64,000 nucleotides of DNA from an uncultured Latescibacterota bacterium (GTDB lineage: Bacteria > Latescibacterota > UBA2968), in contig OY282377.1 of the NCBI GenBank assembly GCA_958295785.1, positions 3,454,385 to 3,518,384 of the forward strand, in the 5' to 3' direction. The position numbers and the translations under genes are program-made. Shown here piece after piece: positions 33,046-41,339 of this stretch. Under the pieces are notes generated by a model that saw only the letters and a list, made by a program, of their open reading frames with translations, ran no database searches and was not told where the DNA came from. Within the stretch, counting starts at the first letter, position 1. Every line of letters starts with the position of its first letter.

Positions 33046-35165
33046 CCGACTTATTAAAACGCCTCCTCGAAGGTCGCTTCCGCATCTCCTCGCAACTCTA
33101 TTTGGGCATTGGCAGCGCAGTCATGCTCACGATGGTCGCGAGTCTGGTCGGTTGGTTTTCCTTCAACCGAGTGGGCGACGCCCAAAGCCGCGTGAACGAG
33201 GGTAGCGTGCCCGGTATGGCAGCCGCTTTCGGGGTCGCGCAACAAAGCAGTGCTCTGGTGGCCGCCGCGCCGCGCGTGGCCTCTGCGGCCTCGCCCGAGG
33301 CATTTGCCCTCGTAACCGCTGAAATCGCCAAAGAGCGCCGCACCTTTGAAGCGCAATTGGCCGCCCTGACGCAACAAGGCGGCGAAGAAGAACGCTTCAG
33401 GCGCATTCGCGCCCATGCCAACACCTTGATATCCAACATCGCGGCCATCGAACAATCGGTGGCCGAGCGTTTTGTGCTGATCGAGCGCAGCGAAGCCCTG
33501 CGTGCAGAACTCGCCGAAGTCCGCGATGTGTTGGTCGGCGCTTTGGTGCCGGTCATTGACGATCAGTTGTTCTACGCCATGACGGGCTACCGCAACTTGG
33601 GCGAAGCACCTGCGCCACGCGAGAAACACTTCTCAGAGGCGGAGTTTGACCGCTATCGCCATTTGTCCGAGTTGCAATCCGATGTCACCATCGCCATCCA
33701 ACTTCTCGCAAGCGCGTTCAACCTGTCGGACGCGCCCCTGATCTCGCCCCTGCGCGAGCGATTTGAAGCCGCCAAGGGCAGAATTGAGCGGAGCTTGTCC
33801 GCACTCGAAACCGTTTCCTCGCGCGATCAAGTCGCCCAAATTTGCGCGCAGTTGTTCAAACTGGGCCTGGGAGAACAGAGTGGCTTTGACCTGCGCGCCC
33901 GAGAACTCGAGTTGGTCTCGCACCAGCGGGAGTTGCTCGCCATGAACAACCGCCTCGCCATCGACTTGATCGCAGAAATCGAGGGTCTCGTCAGCGAGGC
34001 CCGCGTGAGCGTGCAGGAAGCCACGCACGCCTCCACGCAAACCATAAGCACGGGGCGTCGTTTCCTCCTCGCTTTGAATATCATCAGCATCGCCGGGGCC
34101 GTGCTGATCGCCTATTTGTTTGTGGGGCGGGTGTTGTTGCGCCGCCTCGAGCGACTCTCGGATCGCATGCGCCGCATGGCCGATGGCGATTTGGAGGCAA
34201 AAGTCGATATCGACGGGCGAGACGAAGTGGCAGACATGGCCGCGGCCCTCGAGATTTTCCGCCGTCACGCCCTCGAGGTGCAACGCTTAAATTTGGTGGA
34301 AAAGTTGGCGGAAGAGTTGCAAGACAAAAACTCAGAACTCGAAAAAGTTCTAGACGACTTGCACCGCGCACAAGATCAGATCGTCATGCGCGAAAAATTA
34401 GCGGCACTCGGCGAACTCACCGCGGGCGTGGCCCACGAGATCAAAAACCCGCTGAATTTTGTGAAAAACTTCGCGGAGGTCTCTGGGGAACTGATCGAGG
34501 AATTGGAAGAGGTGCTCGACGAGAGCAGCGACTCAATCAGCGAGGATCAGCGCGAGTTGATCGACGAAATCTGCCAAGACCTCACCGACAACTTGGGGCG
34601 CATCCGCGAACACGGCAACCGCGCCGACAGCATTGTTCACGGCATGCTCATGATGGGCCGCGGATCCGGCGAACGCCAATCCACCGATATCAACAAGTTG
34701 CTCGACGAACACGCCCGCCTCGCGTATCACAGCGTGCGCGCGGCAGACCCGAATTTCAACCTGACCATTGAAATGGACCTCGACCCAACCGCGGGGGAGC
34801 TCGATATCGTCTCGCAAGACATGGGCCGCGTTTTTCTCAACATGGTGAGCAATTCCTGCCACGCCACAGACGAGAAACGCCGCGCATCAGACGGGTCGGG
34901 CTATTTTCCGACCTTGTCGCTTGCGACACAGCGCATGGATGATCGGGTCGAAGTCCGCATCCGAGACAACGGCAGCGGGATGCCGCCCGAGGTGATTGAA
35001 AAAATTTTCAACCCATTTTTCACCACCAAACCCACGGGCCAGGGCACTGGACTCGGTTTGGCCCTGTCCAACGACATTGTGCGCGAACACGGCGGCGCCA
35101 TCCGAGTCGCGTCCGAACCCGGCGAGTTCACCGAGATGACGGTCGAACTGCCCCTGAACCAATAG
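33042..35165 (+). CDS. Membrane histidine kinase with large periplasmic domain and HAMP
   Basis: This is a 707-residue protein. It has TM1 at about 20-42, a helical periplasmic region of about 290 residues, TM2 near 342-365 (LLALNIISIAGAVLIAYLFVG), HAMP (LERLSDRMRRMADGDLEAKVDIDGRDEVADMAAALEIF), a coiled coil, a HisKA box with His465 (TAGVAHEIKNPLNFVKNF), and an ATPase domain with N-box VFLNMVSNSCHA and DNGSGMPPEVIEKIFNPFFTTK. The kinase type matches NtrB/ZraS-like enzymes. Its gene follows the periplasmic binding protein with a 4-base overlap. The likely path is ligand, binding protein, kinase, then receiver-phosphatase (30294). No DNA-binding response regulator is encoded nearby. Confidence 0.92.
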   Translation: MTDLLKRLLEGRFRISSQLYLGIGSAVMLTMVASLVGWFSFNRVGDAQSRVNEGSVPGMAAAFGVAQQSSALVAAAPRVASAASPEAFALVTAEIAKERRTFEAQLAALTQQGGEEERFRRIRAHANTLISNIAAIEQSVAERFVLIERSEALRAELAEVRDVLVGALVPVIDDQLFYAMTGYRNLGEAPAPREKHFSEAEFDRYRHLSELQSDVTIAIQLLASAFNLSDAPLISPLRERFEAAKGRIERSLSALETVSSRDQVAQICAQLFKLGLGEQSGFDLRARELELVSHQRELLAMNNRLAIDLIAEIEGLVSEARVSVQEATHASTQTISTGRRFLLALNIISIAGAVLIAYLFVGRVLLRRLERLSDRMRRMADGDLEAKVDIDGRDEVADMAAALEIFRRHALEVQRLNLVEKLAEELQDKNSELEKVLDDLHRAQDQIVMREKLAALGELTAGVAHEIKNPLNFVKNFAEVSGELIEELEEVLDESSDSISEDQRELIDEICQDLTDNLGRIREHGNRADSIVHGMLMMGRGSGERQSTDINKLLDEHARLAYHSVRAADPNFNLTIEMDLDPTAGELDIVSQDMGRVFLNMVSNSCHATDEKRRASDGSGYFPTLSLATQRMDDRVEVRIRDNGSGMPPEVIEKIFNPFFTTKPTGQGTGLGLALSNDIVREHGGAIRVASEPGEFTEMTVELPLNQ

Positions 35166-35229
35166 AGACAGAAGCGAAGGCAAGATCCACGAAGGACACA
35201 AAGGAGCACGAAGAAAGCGCGGATAGAAA

Positions 35230-35260
35230 CGTAGGGGCGGTGCCCCCGTGCCCGCCCGAA
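35230..35260 (+). repeat. REP-like element, copy 2
   Basis: The core GTAGGGGCGGTGCCCCCGTG is identical to copy 1. A separate hairpin, GGCGAAA..TTTCGCC, lies at 35275-35293 in the same gap after the kinase gene. Confidence 0.75.
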
Positions 35261-35390
35261 AATGCAAGATACAAGGCGAAAGGGGGTTTCGCCACAAAAG
35301 CATGCCCTTTGATGATTCTACACAGGGGCAGAAAAAAAACAGGCGAGAAGCGAAGCGCGAGAAGGCGGCAACCATACCGTATATGTCATA

Positions 35391-35855
35391 CCAAATTGAA
35401 TAGCTGTTGTCCTCATGTGATGCGATATGTTGCCAGCAAATGATTCCCTTGACGTTACCCAGGCATTCAGAGAAGCCATTGCAAAATGCCATCCCAAAAG
35501 ACCATCAGACAAAACCATCACGCACAGCGCGCAAGGCCGTCTCGCAACCAACCTCTATTTTGCAACTTCCTTTGCAGGCCAGCGCATGTCGTGCTCCTAC
35601 AAAAGCGTTTTGCGCTGTGCCAGCCCCTCGGCGCATGAGAGCAGCATTTTTTGCCTACTTTTTTTTTCTGTTGAAAAAAAGTCGGTCACCGCACGCCGTA
35701 GGCACAGGCGTAGCCAACGCATCAAAGGCAACCCACAAGGAGGCAGAACCAAACGCTTGAGACGAGCAACGCATGATCTCTACGAAACGTCTGTTCCTCA
35801 TTCCTCATTCCTCCCTGATGGGAGGTAGGATACGGACAACTTAAAAGCAAATTGG
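35391..35855 (+). mobile_element. MITE, copy 2, upstream of amt
   Basis: It is 465 bp, bordered by TA at 35389-35390 and 35856-35857. The left end is CCAAATTGAATAGCTGTTGT and the right end read inward is CCAATTTGCTTTTAAGTTGT. The inner block and central T/A hairpin match copies 1 and 3. It ends 60 bases before the amt start codon, so amt transcription must begin in or just after it. Confidence 0.85.
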
Positions 35856-35915
35856 TATCAATCGCAGGATAAAAAATGAATCCCACCCTTACCAACCCAA
35901 AATAGGAGAACACCT

Positions 35916-37301
35916 ATGAGCAAATTTGCAACCATCCTTTTGCCCCGCCGCCTGGGAGGAAAGACACTCGCAGCCCTCGGTGTCTTGGCGTGTGGCGCGA
36001 CCGCTGTACACGCCTCGGTTGAGGCCGAGACCGCCTTTGTCTTCAACACCTTTTCATTTCTCATCTGGGGCGCGCTGGTGATGTGGATGTGCGCGGGCTT
36101 TACCATGCTCGAATCCGGTTCCGTGCGTACCAAAAACGCTTCGGTGATCTGCTTGAAGAACATCGGCCTCTACTCCATCGCCGGGCTGGCCTACTACTTC
36201 ATCGGCTACAACCTCATGTACGTGGATGTCGGCAGTTGGATCGGCTCGTTCAAATTCCTGTACGGGCCTTCTGCCGGCGACCTCGCTATGGTGGGGGGCG
36301 ATGAGGCCGCCAAGACCGCGGCCAAGACCGCCATACTCGAGAACGGCTATTCCACCATGTCGGACTGGTTCTTCCAGATGGTTTTCGTAGCAACCGCGGC
36401 CTCTATCGTGTCTGGCACCTTGGCCGAGCGGGTCAAGCTGTGGTCGTTCTTCCTCTTTACCTTATTGCTGGCCTCGTTCATCTATCCCATTGTCGGCGCG
36501 TGGACATGGGGCGGCGGATGGCTCGCTCAAATGGGCTTCAAAGACTTCGCCGGTTCGACCATTGTACACGGCACTGGCGGTTGGGCCGCGCTGGCGGGTG
36601 CGCTGGTCGTTGGGCCTCGGCTGGGCAAATTCCGCCGCGACGGCACGATCAAAACCACGCCGCCCTCCAACATCTTGGTAGTGACGCTGGGCGTCTTCAT
36701 CTTGTGGTTCGGTTGGTTCGGCTTCAACGGCGGGTCACAACTGGCAATGGGTAGCGCGGTCGATGTGATCGCAATGAGCCATGTGCTGGTCAACACCAAC
36801 TTGGCGGCGGCAGCAGGCGTTATGGCTGCCCTGGTTTTTTCTCGGCCCATTCTCGGGCGCATGGATTTGTTCGCCGCCCTAAACGGCGCCATCGCCGGCT
36901 TGGTCTCGATTACCGCAGGGCCGGATATCGTGGAGCACTACTGGGCCGTCATCATCGGCGCCATTGGTGCCATTATATGCACCGCCGGGATCAGGCTTCT
37001 CGAAAAGCTCAAGCTGGACGATGTCGTCGGCGCAGTGCCCGCCCACTTGTTCGCAGGTATCTGGGGCACCTTGGCGGTCTGCATTGCCGGTGGGGGCAAC
37101 TTCGGCGTGCAATTGCTCGGCGTCGTGGCTATCGGCGCGTTCGTGTTCGTCACCTCTTGGCTGGTGTGGCGCGTGCTGGAAATGACGATCAAAGTGCGGG
37201 TGTCGCGCAAAGTTGAACAACTCGGTCAAGATGTCGCAGAACTCGGCATCGACGCGTACCCCGAATTTGTGCTCATGCCGGAAGAAGACGAAGATGACTA
37301 A
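35916..37301 (+). CDS. amt: Ammonium transporter (Amt/MEP/Rh family)
   Basis: This 461-residue membrane protein has an N-terminal signal-like segment and about 11 membrane helices. Landmarks are MWMCAGFTMLESGSVRTKNA (the AGF..E/SG signature of helix 1), STIVHGTGGWAALAGALVVGPR with the first pore His, ILWFGWFGFNGGS and LDDVVGAVPAHLFAGIWGTLAV with the second pore His. It imports ammonium across the inner membrane. AGGAG precedes the ATG. Unusually there is no glnK/PII gene beside it. A terminator follows at 37390, and direct MITE copies lie on both sides. Confidence 0.96.
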   Translation: MSKFATILLPRRLGGKTLAALGVLACGATAVHASVEAETAFVFNTFSFLIWGALVMWMCAGFTMLESGSVRTKNASVICLKNIGLYSIAGLAYYFIGYNLMYVDVGSWIGSFKFLYGPSAGDLAMVGGDEAAKTAAKTAILENGYSTMSDWFFQMVFVATAASIVSGTLAERVKLWSFFLFTLLLASFIYPIVGAWTWGGGWLAQMGFKDFAGSTIVHGTGGWAALAGALVVGPRLGKFRRDGTIKTTPPSNILVVTLGVFILWFGWFGFNGGSQLAMGSAVDVIAMSHVLVNTNLAAAAGVMAALVFSRPILGRMDLFAALNGAIAGLVSITAGPDIVEHYWAVIIGAIGAIICTAGIRLLEKLKLDDVVGAVPAHLFAGIWGTLAVCIAGGGNFGVQLLGVVAIGAFVFVTSWLVWRVLEMTIKVRVSRKVEQLGQDVAELGIDAYPEFVLMPEEDEDD

Positions 37302-37389
37302 GTCGTTCAGTTGGACCACCACAACCGCTATTGCCGGTATCCCGATGTATTTCAAGGGATAGGTTTTCAGGCGCGTTGCGGTATCAAAT

Positions 37390-37425
37390 AAAAAGCCCTC
37401 CTGTTTTTCGCAGAAGGGCTTTTTT
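37390..37425 (+). terminator. Rho-independent terminator after amt
   Basis: Stem AAAAAGCCCT / AGGGCTTTTT with an inner CTG/CAG extension, a short loop and a T-run. It is 88 bases after the amt stop. Confidence 0.92.
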
Positions 37426-37447
37426 ATTTTTCGAAAAGCCTGTCATA

Positions 37448-37881
37448 CCAAATTGATTTTCAGTTGACCTGATATGATGCGCTATGTTGCCAGCAAGCGA
37501 TCCCCTTGACGTTCAGCAGTCATTCAGAAAAGCCATGGCAACCAGGCCATCACAAAAGCCCCTCCGATAAAGCCATCACGCACAGCGCGCAAGGCCGTCT
37601 CGCAACCCACGTTCATTTGGCAACCCACTTGGCAGGCCAACTCATGTTGTGCTGTTACAAAAGCGATTTGCGCTGTGCAAGCCCTCGGCGCATGAGAGCG
37701 GCATTTTTTGCTTCCTTTTTTTTGCGGTTGAAAAAAAGTCGGTCGCCGAAGGCATCGAAGGCAACAAACGATGCGGTAGGGCCAAACGCTTGAGACAAGC
37801 AACCCATGATTCCGTACAGAAGTCTGTTCCTCATTCCTCCCCGATGGGAGGCAGGATACGGACAATTTGAAATCAAATTGG
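37448..37881 (+). mobile_element. MITE, copy 3, downstream of amt
   Basis: It is 434 bp with TA at 37446-37447 and 37882-37883. The left end CCAAATTGATTTTCAGTTGA and the right end read inward CCAATTTGATTTCAAATTGT form the best-kept inverted repeat of the three copies. It ends directly against the stop codon of the convergent pseudouridine synthase gene. Copies 2 and 3 are direct repeats about 1.6 kb apart enclosing amt. Confidence 0.87.
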
Positions 37882-37883
37882 TA

Positions 37884-38825
37884 TCAGAGCATATCGAGCA
37901 CGCTTTGCATATCCTCGGGCGGAGGTGCTTCAAATGCCATTTCTTTTTTTTTAACCGGATGCACAAATCTCAATTGCGTGGCGTGGAGCATCTGTCGATT
38001 TGTTTGCGCGAGCAGGCGAGTTGCCCGTTGCCGAAACAGGGGGGCAATGCCATTTAGCCGCTCCTCGCGTCCGCCGTATAATGGATCGCCAAACACGGGG
38101 CGATTGAGATGCGCCAGATGCACCCTGATCTGATGTGTGCGTCCCGTCTCCAGCGCGAGAGACAAAAGAGAAAGAAAATCGCGACGCGCCCTTACGCGCC
38201 AGCGCGTTGCTGCAAATCGCCCATTAGGAGAAACAGCCATCTGCTTTCGATTTTTGGGATGGCGACCAACAGGGGCTTCCACGCGCCCCTCATCTGCTTC
38301 AAACCCTCCCCAGATCAGCGCGAGATAATGCCGCGCCATCGTGCGGGCCGCCAACTGGGCCGCCAATCCGCGATGCCCCTCATCGCTCTTGGCAACCACC
38401 ATCAACCCGGATGTGTCTTTGTCCAGCCGATGCACAATCCCCGGGCGCAAAACCCCATTGATACCCGACAAATGCGTGCAGTGCGACAGAAGGGCATTGA
38501 CGAGTGTGCCCGAAGTCACGCCCCCTGCCGGATGCACAATCACACCCGCGGGTTTGTCGAGCACCAGCAGGTGATCATCTTCAAAAAAAATATCCAGAGG
38601 AATATCCTCTGGATCGATGGCACTCTCTATTGGCGGGGGCACCTCTATGGCGACGCTATCGCCGGCCACCACCCGATAGCTCGCCCGCGGCGTCTTTCCA
38701 TTGACGCAAACAGCGCCCTCGGCAATCAGTTTTTGAATGCGCGAACGAGAAAGATCGGGGCGTTGATCGGCCAAATAGCGGTCCAAACGCACGCCTTCAT
38801 GATTGGGCAGAATTTTTAGTTTCAC
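37884..38825 (-). CDS. RluD-like 23S rRNA pseudouridine synthase
   Basis: This is a 313-residue protein. An S4 domain (EGVRLDRYLADQRPDLSRSRIQKLIAEGAVCVNGK) is followed by the RluA/RluD catalytic domain with PGIVHRLDKDTSGLMVVAK, where the Asp is the nucleophile, and ETGRTHQIRVHLAHLNRPVFGD. RluD-type enzymes modify uridines of helix 69 in 23S rRNA. The start is uncertain: GTG at 38825 is chosen because it leads directly into the S4 domain, and a TTG at 38852 is an alternative; neither has a clear Shine-Dalgarno. It overlaps the end of lspA, so translation is probably coupled. The lspA-rluD order is common in bacteria. Confidence 0.92.
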   Translation of the reverse strand: MKLKILPNHEGVRLDRYLADQRPDLSRSRIQKLIAEGAVCVNGKTPRASYRVVAGDSVAIEVPPPIESAIDPEDIPLDIFFEDDHLLVLDKPAGVIVHPAGGVTSGTLVNALLSHCTHLSGINGVLRPGIVHRLDKDTSGLMVVAKSDEGHRGLAAQLAARTMARHYLALIWGGFEADEGRVEAPVGRHPKNRKQMAVSPNGRFAATRWRVRARRDFLSLLSLALETGRTHQIRVHLAHLNRPVFGDPLYGGREERLNGIAPLFRQRATRLLAQTNRQMLHATQLRFVHPVKKKEMAFEAPPPEDMQSVLDML

Positions 38826-39273
38826 GATTTTTAGATGCGATGCCAAAAACAAAAATTAAGATGACCGTGCCCACACTGACGCAGGCATCCGAGAGGTTAA
38901 ACACCCACCACCGCGCACCCCCGACGCCAAAATCGAGAAAATCGATCACCACGCCAAACCGCACGCGGTCAATGATATTGCCTATCGCGCCGCCCAGCAC
39001 CAGCGACAACCCCATGGCGGCGCGGCGATCTTCGCTGGAAAGACGCCACAACAACCCGCCCACCACGAGCAACGCGACGAGAGCCAGGGCCAGATGCAGG
39101 GATGGATTGCCCAATCGGAGGCCGAATACCGCGCCGGGGTTGTGAATGTAGGTCAGCCGAAAAAAAGACCCCAGTACCGGTACAGATTCGCCTAGGGCCA
39201 TGCTTTGCAACACCCACCACTTTGTCAGTTGATCCAGCACCACTGCCACGCCTGTAATCCACAAAAATCTCAC
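38797..39273 (-). CDS. lspA: Lipoprotein signal peptidase
   Basis: This 158-residue, four-helix membrane protein has catalytic aspartates in GGAIGNIIDRVRFGVVIDFLDF and FNLSDACVSVG, with the conserved substrate-side motif IHNPGAVFGL. It cleaves prolipoprotein signal peptides in the inner membrane; the window itself encodes a substrate (61436-62200). The GTG start at 39273 has GAGG about six bases upstream and gives the usual length. It begins seven bases after the DksA/TraR-like gene stops. Confidence 0.95.
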   Translation of the reverse strand: MRFLWITGVAVVLDQLTKWWVLQSMALGESVPVLGSFFRLTYIHNPGAVFGLRLGNPSLHLALALVALLVVGGLLWRLSSEDRRAAMGLSLVLGGAIGNIIDRVRFGVVIDFLDFGVGGARWWVFNLSDACVSVGTVILIFVFGIASKNRETKNSAQS

Positions 39274-39280
39274 GCGCACC

Positions 39281-39658
39281 TCATCTCGTTGTGTTCTCGT
39301 TTTCGCGCTCTTTGCACGGCACGCAAATTTTCGTGGTCGGCACGGCCTCCAACCTCTCTTTGGGGATGGGGGATTGACACACGCGACACACGCCAAAAGA
39401 GCGGTTTTTAATGCGCGCCAACGCAGCGTCAATTTGATCCAGATAAGCACCGTCGCGCGAGGCAAATAAAAACGCCTTTTCGCGTTCCATCGTCGCGCTA
39501 CCCAAATCGGGCATGTGGTCCGAATACGTTAGGTCGCCCGACGATGCTGCCGCGGTGATCTGCATGGACTGACTTTGCAACGTGCCCAGGTCCTTCAAAA
39601 TGACCGTGCGTTTGGTCTCTAAAAGATGTTTGAAATGCGCCAGATCTCGTTTTGTCAT
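39281..39658 (-). CDS. DksA/TraR-type C4 zinc-finger protein
   Basis: This is a 125-residue protein. An N-terminal coiled coil (KRDLAHFKHLLETKRTVILKDL) and the zinc finger CRVCQSPIPKERLEAVPTTKICVPC (C-x2-C-x17-C-x2-C) define the DksA/TraR/YteA family, which acts in the secondary channel of RNA polymerase with or without ppGpp. The acidic tip of DksA is not obvious, so regulation may differ. The start at 39658 has GAAAGGA upstream, overlapping the end of the Nudix gene. A TraR-like gene just before lspA is a known conserved neighbourhood. Confidence 0.9.
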   Translation of the reverse strand: MTKRDLAHFKHLLETKRTVILKDLGTLQSQSMQITAAASSGDLTYSDHMPDLGSATMEREKAFLFASRDGAYLDQIDAALARIKNRSFGVCRVCQSPIPKERLEAVPTTKICVPCKERENENTTR

Positions 39659-39659
39659 T

Positions 39660-40124
39660 TTATTCCTTTCTGCGCCCTGCCTCCCAAATTCGACAGGCGT
39701 TTTCTCGGATGAGCGCGCGTTGTTCCGGCCAAAAAAAATCGGGCAGGGGATCGAGCGGCACCCACGCCATGCTCGCATGGTGTTTTGCGTCTGTTGGCAC
39801 GGCCTCAACCTGATCGGTGACATACAAAAAATAATGCGTCACCTTCCACTCTTTCTTCTCAAAATCGAGCCGTTCTTTTATCCCGAGTTTTTCCACGAGT
39901 TGCAACTTCGATATCCCCACTTCTTCTTCTACCTCTCGTCTGGCCGCGTGCTCGATATCCTCGCCCGCCTCAACGTGGCCTTTGGGCAACACATAATCGT
40001 CAAATCCCCTCTCGCGGGCGAGTGCTATCAGTGCTTGTTCGCCATCCCACCGCACGACCACACCGCCTGCGGCATAACTTTCGGGTAGCCCTTTGGGGCG
40101 TATGTACCAGCTATTGTCGATCAT
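39660..40124 (-). CDS. Nudix hydrolase
   Basis: This is a 154-residue protein. The Nudix box GHVEAGEDIEHAARREVEEEVGI matches GX5EX7REUXEEXGU completely. Such enzymes hydrolyse nucleoside diphosphates linked to another group; the LPKGHVEAGED context resembles the bis(5'-nucleosyl)-tetraphosphatase (Ap4A) type. It is the first gene of the nudix-dksA-lspA-rluD run on the minus strand. The REP-like element and an IS701-type element separate it from mtnP upstream, so it may have lost its original promoter region. Confidence 0.92.
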   Translation of the reverse strand: MIDNSWYIRPKGLPESYAAGGVVVRWDGEQALIALARERGFDDYVLPKGHVEAGEDIEHAARREVEEEVGISKLQLVEKLGIKERLDFEKKEWKVTHYFLYVTDQVEAVPTDAKHHASMAWVPLDPLPDFFWPEQRALIRENACRIWEAGRRKE

Positions 40125-40178
40125 GGGTCATAAGAGGTGAAAGGTGAAATGGAAGTTTAGCCACAAAAGGCGCGTGTG

Positions 40179-40207
40179 TGTAGGGGCGATGCCCCCGTGC
40201 TCGCCCA
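40179..40207 (+). repeat. REP-like element, copy 3
   Basis: The variant core GTAGGGGCGATGCCCCCGTG is followed by CTCGCCCAAAGATACAAAAG. The IS701-like element lies in the usual downstream tail of this repeat. Confidence 0.75.
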
Positions 40208-40219
40208 AAGATACAAAAG

Positions 40220-41311
40220 TAGGACTTACGCATGCTAAGTTAAAAAAGGGTGCAATTCCGTAAAATTTATCACTTTGAGGAGGTGTCAATGCGCCAACCG
40301 ACGCGTTTGGATTACTGTCAGTATCTGCTTAGCAGTCCCCTCAACTATACCCTGACCCATTTCGCCGACCATAGCGAAGGGTTCAGTCATGATATGATCA
40401 ACCGCTATCTCGCTGGTGATCGTATCCCGCCCCGCTTGGTGTGGGAACACGTCAAAGACCACATCGCGCTGACGCCTAAAGGCTATGTGATCTTTGATGA
40501 CACGGTTTTAGACAAGCGACACGCACGCAAGATCGCGTTAGTGCGTCGTCAATATAGCGGCAACGCCCAAGGCGTCATCAATGGCATTGGAGTGGTCACA
40601 TGTGTCTATGTCAATCCGCAACAGGATAGGTTCTGGCTGATTGACTATCGGATTTATGACCCGCAAGGCGATGGCAAAACCAAATGGGATCATCTCAAGG
40701 ACATGCTCTCTGGGTTGGTCTATCAGAAGGACCTTCCTTTTACCGGGGTCTTGATGGACAGTTGGTATGCGACCAAAACGGTCATGCGACACATAGAGCA
40801 GATGCAAAAAACCTATTATTGTCCCCTCAAGACAAACCGGCGCGTGGACGATTCGGCAGGCACAATCCCCTACCAGCGCGTAGATAGCTTAACTTGGACG
40901 AAAGCGCAACGCAAACAAGGCAAGTCAATTAAAATCAGAGGGTTCCCCAAAGACCACAAAGTGAAATTATTCCGGGTGGCGTCTGCTGCCAGACGCACGG
41001 CGTATGTCGTGACCAACGACCATGCTCAAAACGATTCTTCAGGGGTACAACAGGTGTGTCACCAAAGATGGAAAATTGAGCAATTTCACCGCGAAGTCAA
41101 ACAGGTGACCGGGCTTGAAAAGTGTCAATGCCGGTTGGCACGCATTGTACGAAATCATATTGGGTGTGCGATGTTAGTTTGGATAAGACTTGAGCAAGTG
41201 GCCTATCAAACAGGACAAACCATTTATCAAGTCAAATACCGGGGGGTGGCTGACTTCTTGAGACAACAACTCAAAGCACCTGATATTCCAATGGTGATTG
41301 CGTAAGTCCTA
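40220..41311 (+). mobile_element. IS701-like insertion sequence
   Basis: It is about 1.09 kb with perfect 13-bp terminal inverted repeats TAGGACTTACGCA (40220-40232) and TGCGTAAGTCCTA (41299-41311). One transposase gene fills it; its stop codon lies inside the right repeat. No exact target duplication can be seen. Flanks look like the tail of a REP-like element (compare 63835-63860). It separates mtnP from the nudix-dksA-lspA-rluD genes. Confidence 0.88.
40289..41305 (+). CDS. IS701-family DDE transposase
   Basis: This is a 338-residue protein. YVIFDDTVLDKRHARKIALV carries the first catalytic Asp, FTGVLMDSWYATKTVM the second, and CHQRWKIEQFHREVKQVTGLEKCQCR the Glu with the family's YREK-like region. 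The GAGGAGG before the ATG at 40289 fixes the start. The frame is intact, so the element may be active. Base composition is lower in GC than the flanking genes. Confidence 0.9.
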   Translation: MRQPTRLDYCQYLLSSPLNYTLTHFADHSEGFSHDMINRYLAGDRIPPRLVWEHVKDHIALTPKGYVIFDDTVLDKRHARKIALVRRQYSGNAQGVINGIGVVTCVYVNPQQDRFWLIDYRIYDPQGDGKTKWDHLKDMLSGLVYQKDLPFTGVLMDSWYATKTVMRHIEQMQKTYYCPLKTNRRVDDSAGTIPYQRVDSLTWTKAQRKQGKSIKIRGFPKDHKVKLFRVASAARRTAYVVTNDHAQNDSSGVQQVCHQRWKIEQFHREVKQVTGLEKCQCRLARIVRNHIGCAMLVWIRLEQVAYQTGQTIYQVKYRGVADFLRQQLKAPDIPMVIA

Positions 41312-41339
41312 AAAAGGTAAAAGGGCCACCCTTCCCGTC

